A DNA stretch of 64,000 nucleotides from Barnesiella sp. (GCA_014801075.1 JAAVEW010000023.1:1-64000), one strand, 5' to 3'; shown: positions 46,803 to 60,379, counted from the first letter of the stretch. Numbers and translations are program-made. The notes: generated from the letters alone by a model not told the origin.

Positions 46803-46919
46803 ATGAAAGTAAGAGCCTCAATCAAGAAGCGCACACCCGACAGCAAAATCGTACGTCGCAAAGGTCGCTTATATGTAATCAACAAAAAAAATCCCAAATA
46901 TAAGCAGCGTCAAGGCTAA
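46803..46919 (+). CDS. rpmJ: 50S ribosomal protein L36, zinc-free form
   Basis: A 38-residue protein read directly: it starts [20 protein letters not shown] and ends PKYKQRQG. The usual zinc-binding cysteines are absent. 18 bp after infA, it closes the spc cluster. Confidence 0.93.
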   Translation: MKVRASIKKRTPDSKIVRRKGRLYVINKKNPKYKQRQG

Positions 46920-46989
46920 AAAAGGACTTCAAGTGTGAAATTTCTGTAACAAGAAACTTGAAAATAAGCCGCTTCTCAAAATTTTTTGT

Positions 46990-46997
46990 TAATTTTG
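46990..46997 (+). promoter_or_regulatory. Promoter -7 box for the alpha operon
   Basis: TAATTTTG lies 22 bp before the rpsM start, in a 100 bp gap after rpmJ. It suggests that rpsM to rplQ can be transcribed separately with a very short leader. Confidence 0.65.
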
Positions 46998-47019
46998 CAA
47001 AAACATTAAGTCAATTAAT

Positions 47020-47400
47020 ATGGCAGTTAGAATCGTGGGAGTTGACCTCCCCCAGAATAAAAGAGGTGAAATCGCCTTGACATACATCTTCGGTATCGGT
47101 CGCAGTGCCGCCAAGTCAATACTTGAGAAAGCCGGAGTAGACAAAGAAATCAAAGTTAAGGATTGGACTGATGCCCAGGCCGCTAAAGTACGTGAAGTAA
47201 TTGGCGCCGACTATAAGGTAGAGGGTGACCTCCGCAGCGAAATCCAGTTGAACATCAAGCGCTTGATGGATATCGGTTGCTACCGTGGTATCCGTCATCG
47301 TATCGGTTTGCCCGTGCGCGGTCAGAGCACCAAGAACAATGCCCGTACCCGCAAAGGCCGCAAGAAAACAGTTGCTAATAAGAAAAAAGCTACTAAATAA
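47020..47400 (+). CDS. rpsM: 30S ribosomal protein S13
   Basis: A 126-residue head protein at the subunit bridge, starting [20 protein letters not shown]. Its basic tail reaches the P-site tRNA. First gene of the alpha cluster. Confidence 0.97.
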   Translation: MAVRIVGVDLPQNKRGEIALTYIFGIGRSAAKSILEKAGVDKEIKVKDWTDAQAAKVREVIGADYKVEGDLRSEIQLNIKRLMDIGCYRGIRHRIGLPVRGQSTKNNARTRKGRKKTVANKKKATK

Positions 47401-47409
47401 CGATAAATT

Positions 47410-47799
47410 ATGGCAAAAAAAACAGTCGCAGCTAAAAAGAGAAACGTCAAGGTTGACGCTGCCGGTCAGCTCCACGTTCACTCATCATTCAACAACATTA
47501 TCGTGTGCCTTGCCAACAGCGAAGGTCAGGTTATCTCTTGGTCGTCGGCCGGTAAAATGGGTTTCCGCGGTTCAAAGAAGAACACTCCCTACGCAGCTCA
47601 GATGGCAGCTCAGGATTGTGCAAAGGTTGCTTATGACCTCGGCTTGAGAAAAGTTAAGGCTTACGTTAAGGGCCCCGGTAACGGTCGCGAATCAGCAATC
47701 CGTACCATTCACGGCGCAGGTATCGAAGTTACTGAAATTATCGACGTAACTCCGCTGCCCCACAACGGTTGCCGTCCTCCCAAACGTAGAAGAGTATAA
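47410..47799 (+). CDS. rpsK: 30S ribosomal protein S11
   Basis: A 129-residue platform protein with [20 protein letters not shown] and the C-terminal [15 protein letters not shown]. 9 bp after rpsM. Confidence 0.97.
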   Translation: MAKKTVAAKKRNVKVDAAGQLHVHSSFNNIIVCLANSEGQVISWSSAGKMGFRGSKKNTPYAAQMAAQDCAKVAYDLGLRKVKAYVKGPGNGRESAIRTIHGAGIEVTEIIDVTPLPHNGCRPPKRRRV

Positions 47800-47874
47800 T
47801 CTCTCATAATTATTTTTTAGAGTAAAATACTTATCAACCTACGACTTCAAGCAGAAAGCCCGGCCGAGTGAATA

Positions 47875-47902
47875 GACTATAATTTATCACCTCTCTATAG
47901 TC
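47875..47902 (+). promoter_or_regulatory. Hairpin in the rpsK-rpsD spacer
   Basis: GACTATA (47875-47881) pairs exactly with TATAGTC (47896-47902), in a 159 bp spacer that is longer than other gaps in this cluster. S4 represses the alpha operon in E. coli by binding mRNA, so this may be a control site. That is inference. Confidence 0.4.
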
Positions 47903-47958
47903 GCGGCTGCACAACGCCGACGCTCCGCTGCCCGAGTCAAGAAAAATACAAGAATAAA

Positions 47959-48567
47959 ATGGCAAGATATACAGGTCCCAAGACCAAAATCGCACGTAAA
48001 TTTGGCGAGCCCATTTTCGGAGAGGACAAAGTGCTTCAGCGTCGCAACTTCCCCCCCGGCCAGCATGGACAGAACCGTCGCCGCAAAACATCAGAGTACG
48101 GCACTCAGCTCCGTGAGAAGCAGAAAGCCAAATACACTTACGGTGTGCTCGAACGTCAGTTCCGCAACCTCTTCGACAAAGCTTCACGCATGAAGGGTAT
48201 CACCGGTGAAATCCTTCTCCAGCTTCTCGAATCACGTCTTGACAACGTTGTTTACCGTCTGGGTATCGCTCCCACCCGCGCAGCTGCCCGTCAGATGGTG
48301 CTCCACCGTCACATCGTTGTTAACGGTCAGGTTGTTAACATCCCCTCTTACCAGGTAGTAGCCGGTGACGTAATCGGTGTTCGCGAGAAATCAAAATCTC
48401 TCGAGGTTATCGCCGACACACTCAGCGGTTTCAACCACAGCAAATATCCCTGGATCGAATGGGACGAAGCTACCAAATCAGGTAAATTCCTTCACGTACC
48501 TGCCCGCGAAGATATTCCCGAGAATATCAAAGAGCAGTTAATCGTCGAGTTGTATTCTAAATCATAA
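47959..48567 (+). CDS. rpsD: 30S ribosomal protein S4, zinc-free form
   Basis: A 202-residue early-binding protein, starting [20 protein letters not shown]. It lacks the N-terminal zinc-binding cysteines. The S4-type RNA-binding domain has [20 protein letters not shown]. It has its own long spacer before it. Confidence 0.97.
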   Translation: MARYTGPKTKIARKFGEPIFGEDKVLQRRNFPPGQHGQNRRRKTSEYGTQLREKQKAKYTYGVLERQFRNLFDKASRMKGITGEILLQLLESRLDNVVYRLGIAPTRAAARQMVLHRHIVVNGQVVNIPSYQVVAGDVIGVREKSKSLEVIADTLSGFNHSKYPWIEWDEATKSGKFLHVPAREDIPENIKEQLIVELYSKS

Positions 48568-48586
48568 TATATAATAAGTTGAATCC

Positions 48587-49579
48587 ATGGCTATATTAGC
48601 ATTCCAAAAGCCCGATAAAGTGTTGATGCTCGAAGCTGATAACTTTTATGGGAAATTTGAGTTCAAACCTTTGGAACCCGGCTATGGTATCACTGTAGGT
48701 AACGCTCTTCGCCGAGTATTGCTGTCGTCGCTCGAAGGCTACGCAATCTCGTCAATCAAAATCGATGGCGTTAAACACGAGTTCGATACTATCCCCGGAG
48801 TAAAGGAGGATGTTACAAACATTATCCTTAATCTCAAGAAGGTTGACCTCAAACAGACAGTGGAGGAGACCGAATTTGAAAAGGTCACCATCTCAGTGTC
48901 GGGTGTAGAGGAATTCAAAGCCGGAGACATAGGTAAAGCCTTGACCGGGTTTGAGGTCCTCAATCCGGATCTCGTAATCTGTCACCTGGATTCTTCTGCT
49001 TCATTCCAGATTGAACTCACCGTAAATAAAGGCCGCGGCTGGGTGCCTGCTGAAGAAAATCAGCTCCCCACCGACGATATCAATGTAATTGCTATCGACT
49101 CTATTTACACTCCGATCAAGAATGTGAAGTACACGGTAGAAAACTTCCGCGTAGACCAGAAAACCGACTACGAGAAACTTATTATAGAAATCACTACCAA
49201 CGGATCTATTCTTCCCAAGGACGCTCTCAAGGATGCTTCAAAGATATTGATTTATCACCTGATGCTCTTCTCTGACGAGAAAATCACCATCGAGGCTCCC
49301 GAAAGCGACGGCAATGAAGAGTTCGACGAAGAAGTGCTCCACATGCGTCAGCTTCTCAAATCGAAGCTCGTCGATATGGAACTTTCAGTCCGCGCCCTCA
49401 ATTGCTTGAAGAGTGCAGAGGTAGAGACTCTTGGAGAGCTCGTCGTTTTCAACAAGACCGACCTGCTTAAATTCCGTAACTTCGGTAAGAAATCGCTCAC
49501 CGAGCTCGATGAGCTCCTGGCAAGTCTGAACCTTTCGTTCGGAATGGATATATCAAAATATAAATTAGATAAAGAATAA
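48587..49579 (+). CDS. rpoA: RNA polymerase subunit alpha
   Basis: A 330-residue subunit. The N-terminal assembly domain has [17 protein letters not shown], and the C-terminal domain, which binds DNA and activators, is near [20 protein letters not shown]. 19 bp after rpsD. Confidence 0.98.
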   Translation: MAILAFQKPDKVLMLEADNFYGKFEFKPLEPGYGITVGNALRRVLLSSLEGYAISSIKIDGVKHEFDTIPGVKEDVTNIILNLKKVDLKQTVEETEFEKVTISVSGVEEFKAGDIGKALTGFEVLNPDLVICHLDSSASFQIELTVNKGRGWVPAEENQLPTDDINVIAIDSIYTPIKNVKYTVENFRVDQKTDYEKLIIEITTNGSILPKDALKDASKILIYHLMLFSDEKITIEAPESDGNEEFDEEVLHMRQLLKSKLVDMELSVRALNCLKSAEVETLGELVVFNKTDLLKFRNFGKKSLTELDELLASLNLSFGMDISKYKLDKE

Positions 49580-49584
49580 CAACG

Positions 49585-50067
49585 ATGAGACATAATAAAA
49601 AATTCAACCACCTCGGTCGTACACACTCTCACCGCGCCGCTCTTTTGGCTAATATGACTATATCGCTGATTATGCACAAACGCATTTTCACCACTCTGGC
49701 CAAAGCGAAAGCTCTCCGTGTATATGCCGAACCCCTTATCAACCGCGCTAAGGAGGATACTACAGCCAACCGTCGTCTCGTGTTCGCTCACCTGCAGAAC
49801 AAAGAGGCTGTCACCGAACTTTTCCGTGAAATCTCACAGAAGATTGCTGACCGTCCCGGTGGCTACACCCGCATTCTCAAGACTGGTAACCGTCTTGGTG
49901 ACAACGCTAAAACTTGCTTCATTGAGCTCGTTGACTACAACGAAAACATGCTCAAGGACAAGAGCGCTGCTAAAAAGACCCGTACCCGTCGTAGCCGCAA
50001 AGCTGCTCCCGCAGCCGAGGCTCCTGCAGCCGAAGCTCCCGCTACTGAAGCACCCGCAGCTGAATAA
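49585..50067 (+). CDS. rplQ: 50S ribosomal protein L17 with Ala/Pro/Glu-rich tail
   Basis: A 160-residue protein. The first about 115 residues are standard L17 ([20 protein letters not shown]). The last about 40 residues are basic, then a repeated AEAPA-type stretch, an extension seen in some Bacteroidetes. It ends the ribosomal block; a strong terminator follows. Confidence 0.96.
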   Translation: MRHNKKFNHLGRTHSHRAALLANMTISLIMHKRIFTTLAKAKALRVYAEPLINRAKEDTTANRRLVFAHLQNKEAVTELFREISQKIADRPGGYTRILKTGNRLGDNAKTCFIELVDYNENMLKDKSAAKKTRTRRSRKAAPAAEAPAAEAPATEAPAAE

Positions 50068-50083
50068 TTATCATAATTCAGAT

Positions 50084-50123
50084 AAAAAAAGAGGATGGCC
50101 CGCCGAGCTATCCTCTTTTTTTT
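50084..50123 (+). terminator. Strong rho-independent terminator after rplQ
   Basis: AAAAAAGAGGAT pairs exactly with ATCCTCTTTTTT, followed by more T. A-rich on the far side, so it may work in both directions. Confidence 0.93.
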
Positions 50124-50126
50124 GTC

Positions 50127-50250
50127 CGTATCCGTCCGAATAAAAGCCCTATTCGTCCGAAAAAAACCGACCTGATTTTTGATTTTCAGGTCGGCTTTTT
50201 TCGGATGGATACACAATATGTGAAAATCGGCTTTTTCGGATGGATACGTG
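50127..50250. repeat. Repeat cluster with a second terminator-like hairpin
   Basis: A second hairpin pairs CCGACCTGA (50167-50175) with TCAGGTCGG (50186-50194) and is followed by T6. The segment TTTTTCGGATGGATAC occurs twice (near 50196-50211 and 50233-50248), and reverse-complement variants TCCGTCCGAA and TTCGTCCGA lie at 50131-50160. The rest of the 289 bp gap up to 50356 shows nothing else. Confidence 0.75.
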
Positions 50251-50356
50251 GCGTCAACCGTTTATGATTGGGGGAGATTGTCTTGGTTGCATTAACTTCC
50301 GTGTCGGGGGTATCCTGAGACGCGCTGTTATTGCGTGTGGGTGGGGGAGTGGAGGG

Positions 50357-50812
50357 TTAGTCGGTGATGGTGTCGAGAAACCATTTGCCGTCTTTGCGGG
50401 TGAAGATGATGTTGTGGTCGAGGACTCCGTCCCAGCAGCAGTTGAGATGAACGGTGTGGAATTGCATTTCGTCCCACACCTGGTAGTAGATGTCGTCAGT
50501 GCCTTCGTTGTCGGCGATTACCGGCATTTTGGCGGTGAAGGTGTCGGGAGTGAGCAGTGTGGAGTATTTTTCACGCGAGGCGTCGTTGAGTGCTATGCGT
50601 GAGTTCATGAAATCCTCGTCGGTGGAGAAGCGCGCGATGAATTCCTTAAAAGGTTCCGGGCCGGCATTGTGTTTGTCGTTGCCGTTCATTTTCGCGATAG
50701 AGGCTGCAACCTCGGCGTTGTAGGCTTCGGCGGCTGCATTGAGGTCGTAGTCGGCCGATGCGCTGACGCATGCGAGCAGCGCAAGCGCTGTGATAATGTT
50801 TCTGATTTTCAT
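50357..50812 (-). CDS. Small secreted protein, DUF4348-like
   Basis: A 151-residue protein with a signal peptide (about 1-20, ending ASA). The FKEFIARFSTDEDFMNSRI segment and the C-terminal FTRKDGKWFLDTI resemble the Bacteroidetes DUF4348 family, whose function is unknown. It stands alone between rplQ and eno, on the opposite strand, and has no visible operon partner. Confidence 0.7.
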   Translation of the reverse strand: MKIRNIITALALLACVSASADYDLNAAAEAYNAEVAASIAKMNGNDKHNAGPEPFKEFIARFSTDEDFMNSRIALNDASREKYSTLLTPDTFTAKMPVIADNEGTDDIYYQVWDEMQFHTVHLNCCWDGVLDHNIIFTRKDGKWFLDTITD

Positions 50813-52544
<1,732 letters not shown>

Positions 52545-52569
52545 TTGTATCGCAATTATATAATGAAAC

Positions 52570-52609
52570 GAGGCCGCATCAACCGATGCGGCCTCTTTCT
52601 GTTTTTTTT
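52570..52609 (+). terminator. Rho-independent terminator after eno
   Basis: GAGGCCGCATC pairs exactly with GATGCGGCCTC (loop AACC), followed by a T-rich tract ending in eight T. Confidence 0.93.
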
Positions 52610-53132
52610 GCTTGATGATGAGAAAGAATGTCGGTGCACATGCATGTTGATGAAGATGCTTATATTGTGTCGGAATTGATAAACGAGACGGTATTAGATA
52701 GGGCAAGAATGGTGGATGGATTAAATTGGATGTTAATTAAATTTAAAACTGCGGGCACCGGAAATTTGAGTAGCAGGGTAGGTGAGAGAGGTGTCGACGC
52801 TGAAAAGCCGATATGTTAAATTACAATGTTCTCTTAATTTACCTGAAAAATTGTATTTTTTTACACAAAATTTTCTTAACTTTGCACTTGTAAAAAGAGG
52901 CAAATGCCGGCATATAGCACTATTACTGATGTAACACTCTGAGTGTCATCTGCTTTATTGGGTTTATAAGTCCATGATTTCTATATGCAGAAGGTGTTGA
53001 AAAATGTAATTCCGCAATGAATTTTGTGTCGGTCGCGCCGGCGACGATGTGATTTTTTTAGTCGGCATGAAGTTTTTTCGGCAGTCGTCGTCTTTTTTTT
53101 ATGACAGAGCATAAAATTATCAATTTTTATAT
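52610..53132 (+). other. Long gap: nuoA upstream region and leader
   Basis: 52610-52870 holds no gene I can support; a 63-residue frame there has no recognisable features. A -7 box lies at 52877-52884. The rest (about 240 nt) would be an untranslated leader of the nuo operon, with ACACT/AGTGT (about 52930-52952) and GTCGC/GCGAC hairpins (about 53032-53045), an 11-codon reading frame (53017-53052) and a stem CGACGA (53042-53047) / TCGTCG (53085-53090) followed by T8. Confidence 0.5.
52877..52884 (+). promoter_or_regulatory. Promoter -7 box for the nuo operon
   Basis: TAACTTTG on the plus strand. ATTG at 52850-52853 is a weak -33 candidate. Transcription would start near 52891. Confidence 0.6.
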
Positions 53133-53513
53133 ATGGTATCATTAGCAATATTCGGAATTGAAAACAACAGCATTCTTGCCTTGACGGCATTGCTGACCGG
53201 TATCGCATTGGTAGCGCTTGCAATGTTGATTGCCAAGCTGATTGGCCCGCGCTCATTCAATCCCCAGAAGGGTGAGGCTTACGAGTGCGGTATCCCTACG
53301 CGCGGTAACTCTATGACCCGCTTCTCAGTAGGCTACTACCTCTATGCAATTCTGTTTTTAATGTTTGACGTCGAAGCTATCTTCCTCTTTCCGTGGGCAG
53401 TGCGCGTGCGTGCACTCGCTGAGAACGGACTTATCAGCATCGCCGTCTTTTTAGGATTTCTCATTTTGGGCCTTGCATACGCCTGGCGGAAAGGAGCACT
53501 TTCATGGAAGTAA
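53133..53513 (+). CDS. nuoA: NADH-quinone oxidoreductase subunit A
   Basis: A 126-residue membrane subunit of complex I with three helices and the conserved YECGIPTRGN loop, which lies near the quinone site in the known structures. First gene of the truncated nuo cluster. It overlaps nuoB by 10 bp. Confidence 0.96.
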   Translation: MVSLAIFGIENNSILALTALLTGIALVALAMLIAKLIGPRSFNPQKGEAYECGIPTRGNSMTRFSVGYYLYAILFLMFDVEAIFLFPWAVRVRALAENGLISIAVFLGFLILGLAYAWRKGALSWK

Positions 53514-54100
53514 CTACCAAAAGCATGCCCTACGAGGCGTGGAAGGATAACGAATATATTGAAAAGCTCGTAAAAGAGCTTCAGGACAGCGGTGCCAACG
53601 TCATCGTAGGCACGCTCGACAAACTTATCAACTGGGGGCGTTCTAACTCTATCTGGCCTCTTACCTTCGCCACCAGTTGCTGCGGTATCGAATTTGTGTC
53701 GCTCGGAGCGGCCCGTTTCGATATGGCCCGTTTTGGCTGGGAAGTAGCGCGTGCTTCACCCCGTCAGGCCGACTTCATCATGGTGGCCGGTACGATTGTC
53801 AACCGTATGGCTCCCGTGCTCCGTCGCCTTTACGACCAGCTTGCCGAACCCAAGTATGTGATAGCCTGTGGTAGCTGCGCTATCTCCGGCGGTCCCTTCC
53901 GCAAGTCATACCACGTGGCCCGCGGCATCGAGGATATCGTGCCTGTCGACGTGTATGTGCCCGGATGCCCTCCCCGTCCCGAGGCTATGATATACGGTAT
54001 CATGCAGCTCTCGCGCAAAATCAAGGTCGAAAAATTCTTCGGCGGCGTCAACCGTCAGGAGCGTCAGCAGCAGTTTCTCGCCGAGCATCCCATTGATTGA
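53504..54100 (+). CDS. nuoB: NADH-quinone oxidoreductase subunit B
   Basis: A 198-residue subunit carrying the N2 [4Fe-4S] cluster. Ligand cysteines are C59-C60 (TSCCG), C125 (CGSC) and C155 (PGCPP). N2 passes electrons to quinone. An AAAGGAG sequence lies 7 nt before its start, inside nuoA. The gene is followed by nuoCD after 63 bp. Confidence 0.97.
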   Translation: MEVTTKSMPYEAWKDNEYIEKLVKELQDSGANVIVGTLDKLINWGRSNSIWPLTFATSCCGIEFVSLGAARFDMARFGWEVARASPRQADFIMVAGTIVNRMAPVLRRLYDQLAEPKYVIACGSCAISGGPFRKSYHVARGIEDIVPVDVYVPGCPPRPEAMIYGIMQLSRKIKVEKFFGGVNRQERQQQFLAEHPID

Positions 54101-54163
54101 TAGCAATATCGGCGTAAAGACTTTCATAAAACCATCATTATCGTAACAGAAACAACCAACAAT

Positions 54164-55792
54164 ATGGCCACTATACAGGATAAAATCTCCAAGCTGTTTC
54201 CCGATGCTGTTTTCGAACAGCTCGACACGCTGCAGATTACTATTCCCGACGCACAGCTTCAGAGCCTCGCCCGCACTCTGCGCGACGACCCTGAATTGCG
54301 CTTCGACTTCCTCGTGACAATCGTAGGTATGGACTGGAAAGACTCGATGGGGTGTATCTACTACCTCAATTCGTCGGTTTTCTCTCATACCGTAGCCGTC
54401 AAGGTGTCGACCACCGACTGCGAGCACCCCATGCTCCACTCAGTGTCAGGCATCTGGACCATAGCCGAAATCTTCGAGCGTGAAGTTTATGACTTCTTCG
54501 GCATCATCTTTATCGACAACAAGGATATGCGCCGCCTCTTCCTCGGTATCGACTGGGTGGGCTACCCCTTGCGTAAGGATTACGACATGAGTCCCGAGCT
54601 CAACCCCGTGTCGACCGACAACGAGCGTCAGAGCGACGGCACCGATATGTATATTGAGAACGCTGAGGGCAAGGTGGAAAAGAAGCACCGCCTCATCTTC
54701 TCCAAGGATGATTTCGTGGTCAATATCGGCCCGCAGCACCCTGCAACTCACGGTGTGTTGCGTTTCCGCACAGCTGTCGACGGCGAGACTATCAAGAAAA
54801 TCGACGTCTACATGGGTTATATCCACCGTGGCGTAGAGAAACTTTGCGAGAATCTCAACTACCCGCAGACACTCCACTTCATGGACCGTCTCGACTACTT
54901 CTCGGCCCACAACTACCACCACGGTCTCTGCCTCTGTATCGAGAAAGCCGCAGGTATCGAAGTGCCCCGCCGCGCGCAGGTTATCCGCGTTATCATGGAC
55001 GAGCTTTCGCGTATCGCGTCACACTGCCTCTTCATCGGTACATTCTGTATGGACCTCGGTGCCACCACCATGCTCTTCTACACACTCCGCGTGCGTGAGC
55101 AGATACTCGACATCATGGACAAGACTTGCGGTGCCCGCATGACATTCAACTACGATGTTATCGGCGGCGTGATGGCCGACCTCGACCCTGACTTCGTCAG
55201 CGACGTCAAGGCGCTCCTCGCAACTCTCCCTGCCAATATCAAGGAATACAACAAGGTGTTCACCGGCAACGTCATCACCAAGAACCGTATGGAAGGCGTC
55301 GGTCTCCTCTCGCGCGAGGACGCTATCGACTACAGCGTGACCGGTCCTTCAGGCCGTGCATCAGGCTGGGCGTGCGACGTGCGCAAGACCCACCCCTACA
55401 GCATCTATCCCGAACTCGACTTCGAACAGGTGGTTATGGAAGAGGGCGACTCAATGGCCCGTTTCAAATGCCGCATGAAGGAAATCGAGCAGTCGGCCCA
55501 CATTATCGAACAGCTTATCGACAATATCCCCGAAGGCGAAATCTGCGCCAAGGTGCCCAAGGTGCTCAAGATACCCGCAGGCCAGTGGTTCCAGCAGGTT
55601 GAAGGCTGCCGCGGTGTGTTTGCTGTGTATATCGAGAGCGACGGCTCCACCAAGCCCTACCGTCTCAAGATTGCTCCTCCCTGTCTGCCTCTCGCAGCAG
55701 TGGTCGACCACATCACTTCGGGCAACAAGATTGCCGACCTTATCACTATCGGCGGTTCGCTCGACTACATCGTGCCCGACATGGACCGATAA
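54164..55792 (+). CDS. nuoCD: NADH-quinone oxidoreductase fused subunit C/D
   Basis: A 542-residue fusion. NuoC (about 1-165) ends near WVGYPLRKDY. NuoD (about 180-542) has NIGPQHPATHGVLRF, YIHRGVEKLCE and the C-terminal DYIVPDMDR. NuoD helps form the quinone pocket. C/D fusion is common in Bacteroidetes. Followed by nuoH after 64 bp. Confidence 0.97.
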   Translation: MATIQDKISKLFPDAVFEQLDTLQITIPDAQLQSLARTLRDDPELRFDFLVTIVGMDWKDSMGCIYYLNSSVFSHTVAVKVSTTDCEHPMLHSVSGIWTIAEIFEREVYDFFGIIFIDNKDMRRLFLGIDWVGYPLRKDYDMSPELNPVSTDNERQSDGTDMYIENAEGKVEKKHRLIFSKDDFVVNIGPQHPATHGVLRFRTAVDGETIKKIDVYMGYIHRGVEKLCENLNYPQTLHFMDRLDYFSAHNYHHGLCLCIEKAAGIEVPRRAQVIRVIMDELSRIASHCLFIGTFCMDLGATTMLFYTLRVREQILDIMDKTCGARMTFNYDVIGGVMADLDPDFVSDVKALLATLPANIKEYNKVFTGNVITKNRMEGVGLLSREDAIDYSVTGPSGRASGWACDVRKTHPYSIYPELDFEQVVMEEGDSMARFKCRMKEIEQSAHIIEQLIDNIPEGEICAKVPKVLKIPAGQWFQQVEGCRGVFAVYIESDGSTKPYRLKIAPPCLPLAAVVDHITSGNKIADLITIGGSLDYIVPDMDR

Positions 55793-55856
55793 CCGAAAGG
55801 GTGATTCAGTAATAAAAACGGAAAAATAGTAATTCTCAACTAAAGATATAATCTTC

Positions 55857-56951
55857 ATGTACGACTTTTCGAATATAACAGGGTGGATACATGACCTGCT
55901 TGCATCATTCATGGCAAACTGGTTGGTAGTGCTGACCGAGTGTGTGCTTGTCGGTGTAGGTCTGTTGCTGGCCTATTCGCTTCTCGCCCTCTTCTACATT
56001 TATTTCGAGCGTAAAGTATGTGCGGCTTTCCAGTGCCGTCTCGGCCCGAACCGCGTAGGTCCCTTCGGCTTGCTGCAGAGTTTCGCCGATATGTTCAAAA
56101 TCCTCATCAAGGAGCTTATCAGCCTTAACCACACCGATAAATTCCTGTTTGCTCTCGCACCCTATCTCGTAATCGGAGCCTCAATGCTTGCATTTGCTGT
56201 GCTTCCCTGGGGTTACGGTCTGCAGGTCATCGATTTCAATATCGGCATCTTCTTCCTTATCGCAGTGTCATCGATTGGTGTACTCGGTATCCTGCTTGCC
56301 GGTTGGTCGTCCAACAATAAGTTCACCCTTATCGGTGCGATGCGTTCTGGTGCTCAGATGATTAGCTACGAACTTTCAATCGGACTGTCGGTAATCACAA
56401 TGGTAGCTTTTGCCGGCACCATGTCAGTGACCGGAATCGTCAAGGCTCAGAGCGACTGCTGGTTCATCTTCTCGGGTCACATTCCCGCAATCATCGCATT
56501 CATCATCTATATGATAGCCGGTACTGCCGAGACCAACCGCGGCCCGTTCGACCTCCCCGAGGCTGAGTCGGAGCTTACCGCAGGTTACCACACAGAATAC
56601 TCGGGTATCCACTTCGGTTTCTTCTACCTCGCCGAGTATCTCAACCTCTTCATCGTAGGCGGTGTGGCAGCGCTGCTCTTCTTCGGCGGCTGGATGCCTC
56701 TCCACATTCCCGGTTGGGAAGGGTTCAACGATGTTATGAACTACATCCCCACCCCCATCTGGTTTATCGGTAAAGCCATTGTCCTCACCTATGTGATTAT
56801 ATGGTTCAAGTGGACATTCCCCCGTCTGCGTATCGACCAGCTTCTCGCTCTCGAATGGAAATATCTCCTCCCCATCAACCTCTTCAACCTCGTGCTGATG
56901 GTGCTGGTGATTGTCTACGGTTTCCACGGTCCCGTGGTAGGTGTGGAATAA
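55857..56951 (+). CDS. nuoH: NADH-quinone oxidoreductase subunit H
   Basis: A 364-residue membrane subunit with eight or so helices, forming the quinone entry. It has [19 protein letters not shown] and the [20 protein letters not shown] loop, both conserved. The C terminus is intact, so the gene is complete. nuoI would normally follow; instead atpD begins 100 bp later. Confidence 0.96.
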   Translation: MYDFSNITGWIHDLLASFMANWLVVLTECVLVGVGLLLAYSLLALFYIYFERKVCAAFQCRLGPNRVGPFGLLQSFADMFKILIKELISLNHTDKFLFALAPYLVIGASMLAFAVLPWGYGLQVIDFNIGIFFLIAVSSIGVLGILLAGWSSNNKFTLIGAMRSGAQMISYELSIGLSVITMVAFAGTMSVTGIVKAQSDCWFIFSGHIPAIIAFIIYMIAGTAETNRGPFDLPEAESELTAGYHTEYSGIHFGFFYLAEYLNLFIVGGVAALLFFGGWMPLHIPGWEGFNDVMNYIPTPIWFIGKAIVLTYVIIWFKWTFPRLRIDQLLALEWKYLLPINLFNLVLMVLVIVYGFHGPVVGVE

Positions 56952-57000
56952 TATCCACCTCTTGAGGCGACATGATATTTCAATCAGAGAAAACAATTAA

Positions 57001-58554
<1,554 letters not shown>

Positions 58555-58617
58555 TGACCCGCGACAATTGTCGGGACACAACATTAAATTGTATAAACGA
58601 TTATTAATAAAAGCGAT

Positions 58618-58851
58618 ATGACACTGAAAATCATCTCAGCCACCGAAGTCCTCTTTGAAGGCGAAGTGGAAATGGTGACCCTGCCGGGCGAAAATGGACG
58701 CTTCACCGTGCTCAATAACCACGCGTCGTTGATTTCCACTCTCGTGACAGGCGACATCACCTACCGCCACGGCGCTGAGACGTCGACTACCCGTATCGAA
58801 GGCGGCATAGCTGATGTGGATAACAACCTGGTGTCGGTCTGCGTATATTAA
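58618..58851 (+). CDS. atpC: ATP synthase F1 subunit epsilon, short form
   Basis: A 77-residue protein consisting only of the N-terminal beta domain (LPGENGRFTVLNNHASLIS). The C-terminal helices that inhibit ATP hydrolysis in longer forms are absent. This short form is common in Bacteroidetes. Confidence 0.93.
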   Translation: MTLKIISATEVLFEGEVEMVTLPGENGRFTVLNNHASLISTLVTGDITYRHGAETSTTRIEGGIADVDNNLVSVCVY

Positions 58852-58874
58852 CCCCTCTCTGCGTATAAACTCTG

Positions 58875-60026
58875 ATGAAACGACTCACCCTCATAGCAAT
58901 ATTGCTTATCTCGACACTGGTGTCGGTTAGTTTCCGTGCTTCTGCATCGTCGACTCCCGGCGAAGCGGAAGAGGCAGAAAAGAAAATCGACCCCAAAGAG
59001 ATAATATTCGAGCACCTGAGCGACCGCTACGGTTGGGAGGTGCCCTTCTGCCATCACAAGTCGATATCACTCCCGATTATCGTGTTTGGCAGTGACGGGT
59101 TGCATATCTTCTCATCATCGCGTATCGATCACGGTCAGGAGTGGACTGATGGCAACGCAACTTTTAAATTGTCAGAGGGTGATTTCAAAGGAAAAGTAGT
59201 CGAAATAATCGATGGCAAGGAGGTTCGTCCTTTCGACATCTCCATCACCAAGAACGTTTGCGCGCTCTTCATCACTATCATTGTGATGTTTCTGCTGCTC
59301 TTCCCGCTTAAGCGCTACTACCGCCGCAACGGTTACAAAGCGCCCCGCGGCTGGCTCGGCTCTATCGAGGCCCTCACTGAGTTTATCTACAACGGTGTGA
59401 TTAAGGGAACCCTCAAGGATAAGTCACGTAAGTTTGCCCCCTACCTTCTGACAGTGTTCTACTTCATCTTCGTGATGAACCTCATGGGCCTGATGGTAGT
59501 ATTCCCCGGCGGCGCTAACCTTACCGGTAACATCGCGGTGACCCTCGTGCTCGCAGTCTGCACATTCCTCGTTACCAACATATTCGGTACCAAGCATTAT
59601 TGGAAGGATATATTCTGGCCCGATGTACCCCTGTGGCTCAAATTCCCCCTTCCCATCATGCCTATCATCGAGGTGTTCGGTATCTTCACAAAGCCTGCCG
59701 CGTTGACAGTGCGTCTGTTTGCCAACATGATGGGTGGCCACATGATTGTCATCGTGCTCACGCTGCTTATCTTCATCTTCGCCAGCTTCGGCATGGCAGT
59801 TGCAGGCGGCACAGCTGTAGTATCGACGCTCTTCTCCATCTTTATGATACTTATCGACGTGCTCGTAAGTTTCATTCAGGCTTACGTGTTCACGATGCTC
59901 TCCACCATCTTCATCTCCCTCGCGCAGGAAAATCCTCACGTCGAGCACAAGGAGGAGCATGGCAAGGAGGGAGACCCCGTCTACGAGGCCGGAACGGCTG
60001 AAGCTGAGATTGCGGCTCTCAAATAA
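58875..60026 (+). CDS. atpB: ATP synthase F0 subunit a with secreted-type N terminus
   Basis: A 383-residue subunit. It starts with a signal-peptide-like segment (about 1-25), then a periplasmic-type region of about 100 residues before the membrane helices. The proton-path Arg is in LTVRLFANMMGGH. The C-terminal tail is hydrophilic, rich in His and Glu. The N-terminal extension is usual for Bacteroidetes; I see no atpI-like gene between atpC and atpB. Confidence 0.94.
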   Translation: MKRLTLIAILLISTLVSVSFRASASSTPGEAEEAEKKIDPKEIIFEHLSDRYGWEVPFCHHKSISLPIIVFGSDGLHIFSSSRIDHGQEWTDGNATFKLSEGDFKGKVVEIIDGKEVRPFDISITKNVCALFITIIVMFLLLFPLKRYYRRNGYKAPRGWLGSIEALTEFIYNGVIKGTLKDKSRKFAPYLLTVFYFIFVMNLMGLMVVFPGGANLTGNIAVTLVLAVCTFLVTNIFGTKHYWKDIFWPDVPLWLKFPLPIMPIIEVFGIFTKPAALTVRLFANMMGGHMIVIVLTLLIFIFASFGMAVAGGTAVVSTLFSIFMILIDVLVSFIQAYVFTMLSTIFISLAQENPHVEHKEEHGKEGDPVYEAGTAEAEIAALK

Positions 60027-60067
60027 ATTTACCAAGAATAAAACAACGAATAAAATTAACTTTATAA

Positions 60068-60322
<255 letters not shown>

Positions 60323-60379
60323 TAGGTCAACGGTAACTTTTAATCACATTCTATCCGTTAACAACCCTGTTTATCTAAA

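Noticed and set aside
52628..52819. 63-residue open frame before the nuo promoter
   Set aside because: No recognisable family, no promoter or ribosome site, and unusual composition. Probably chance.
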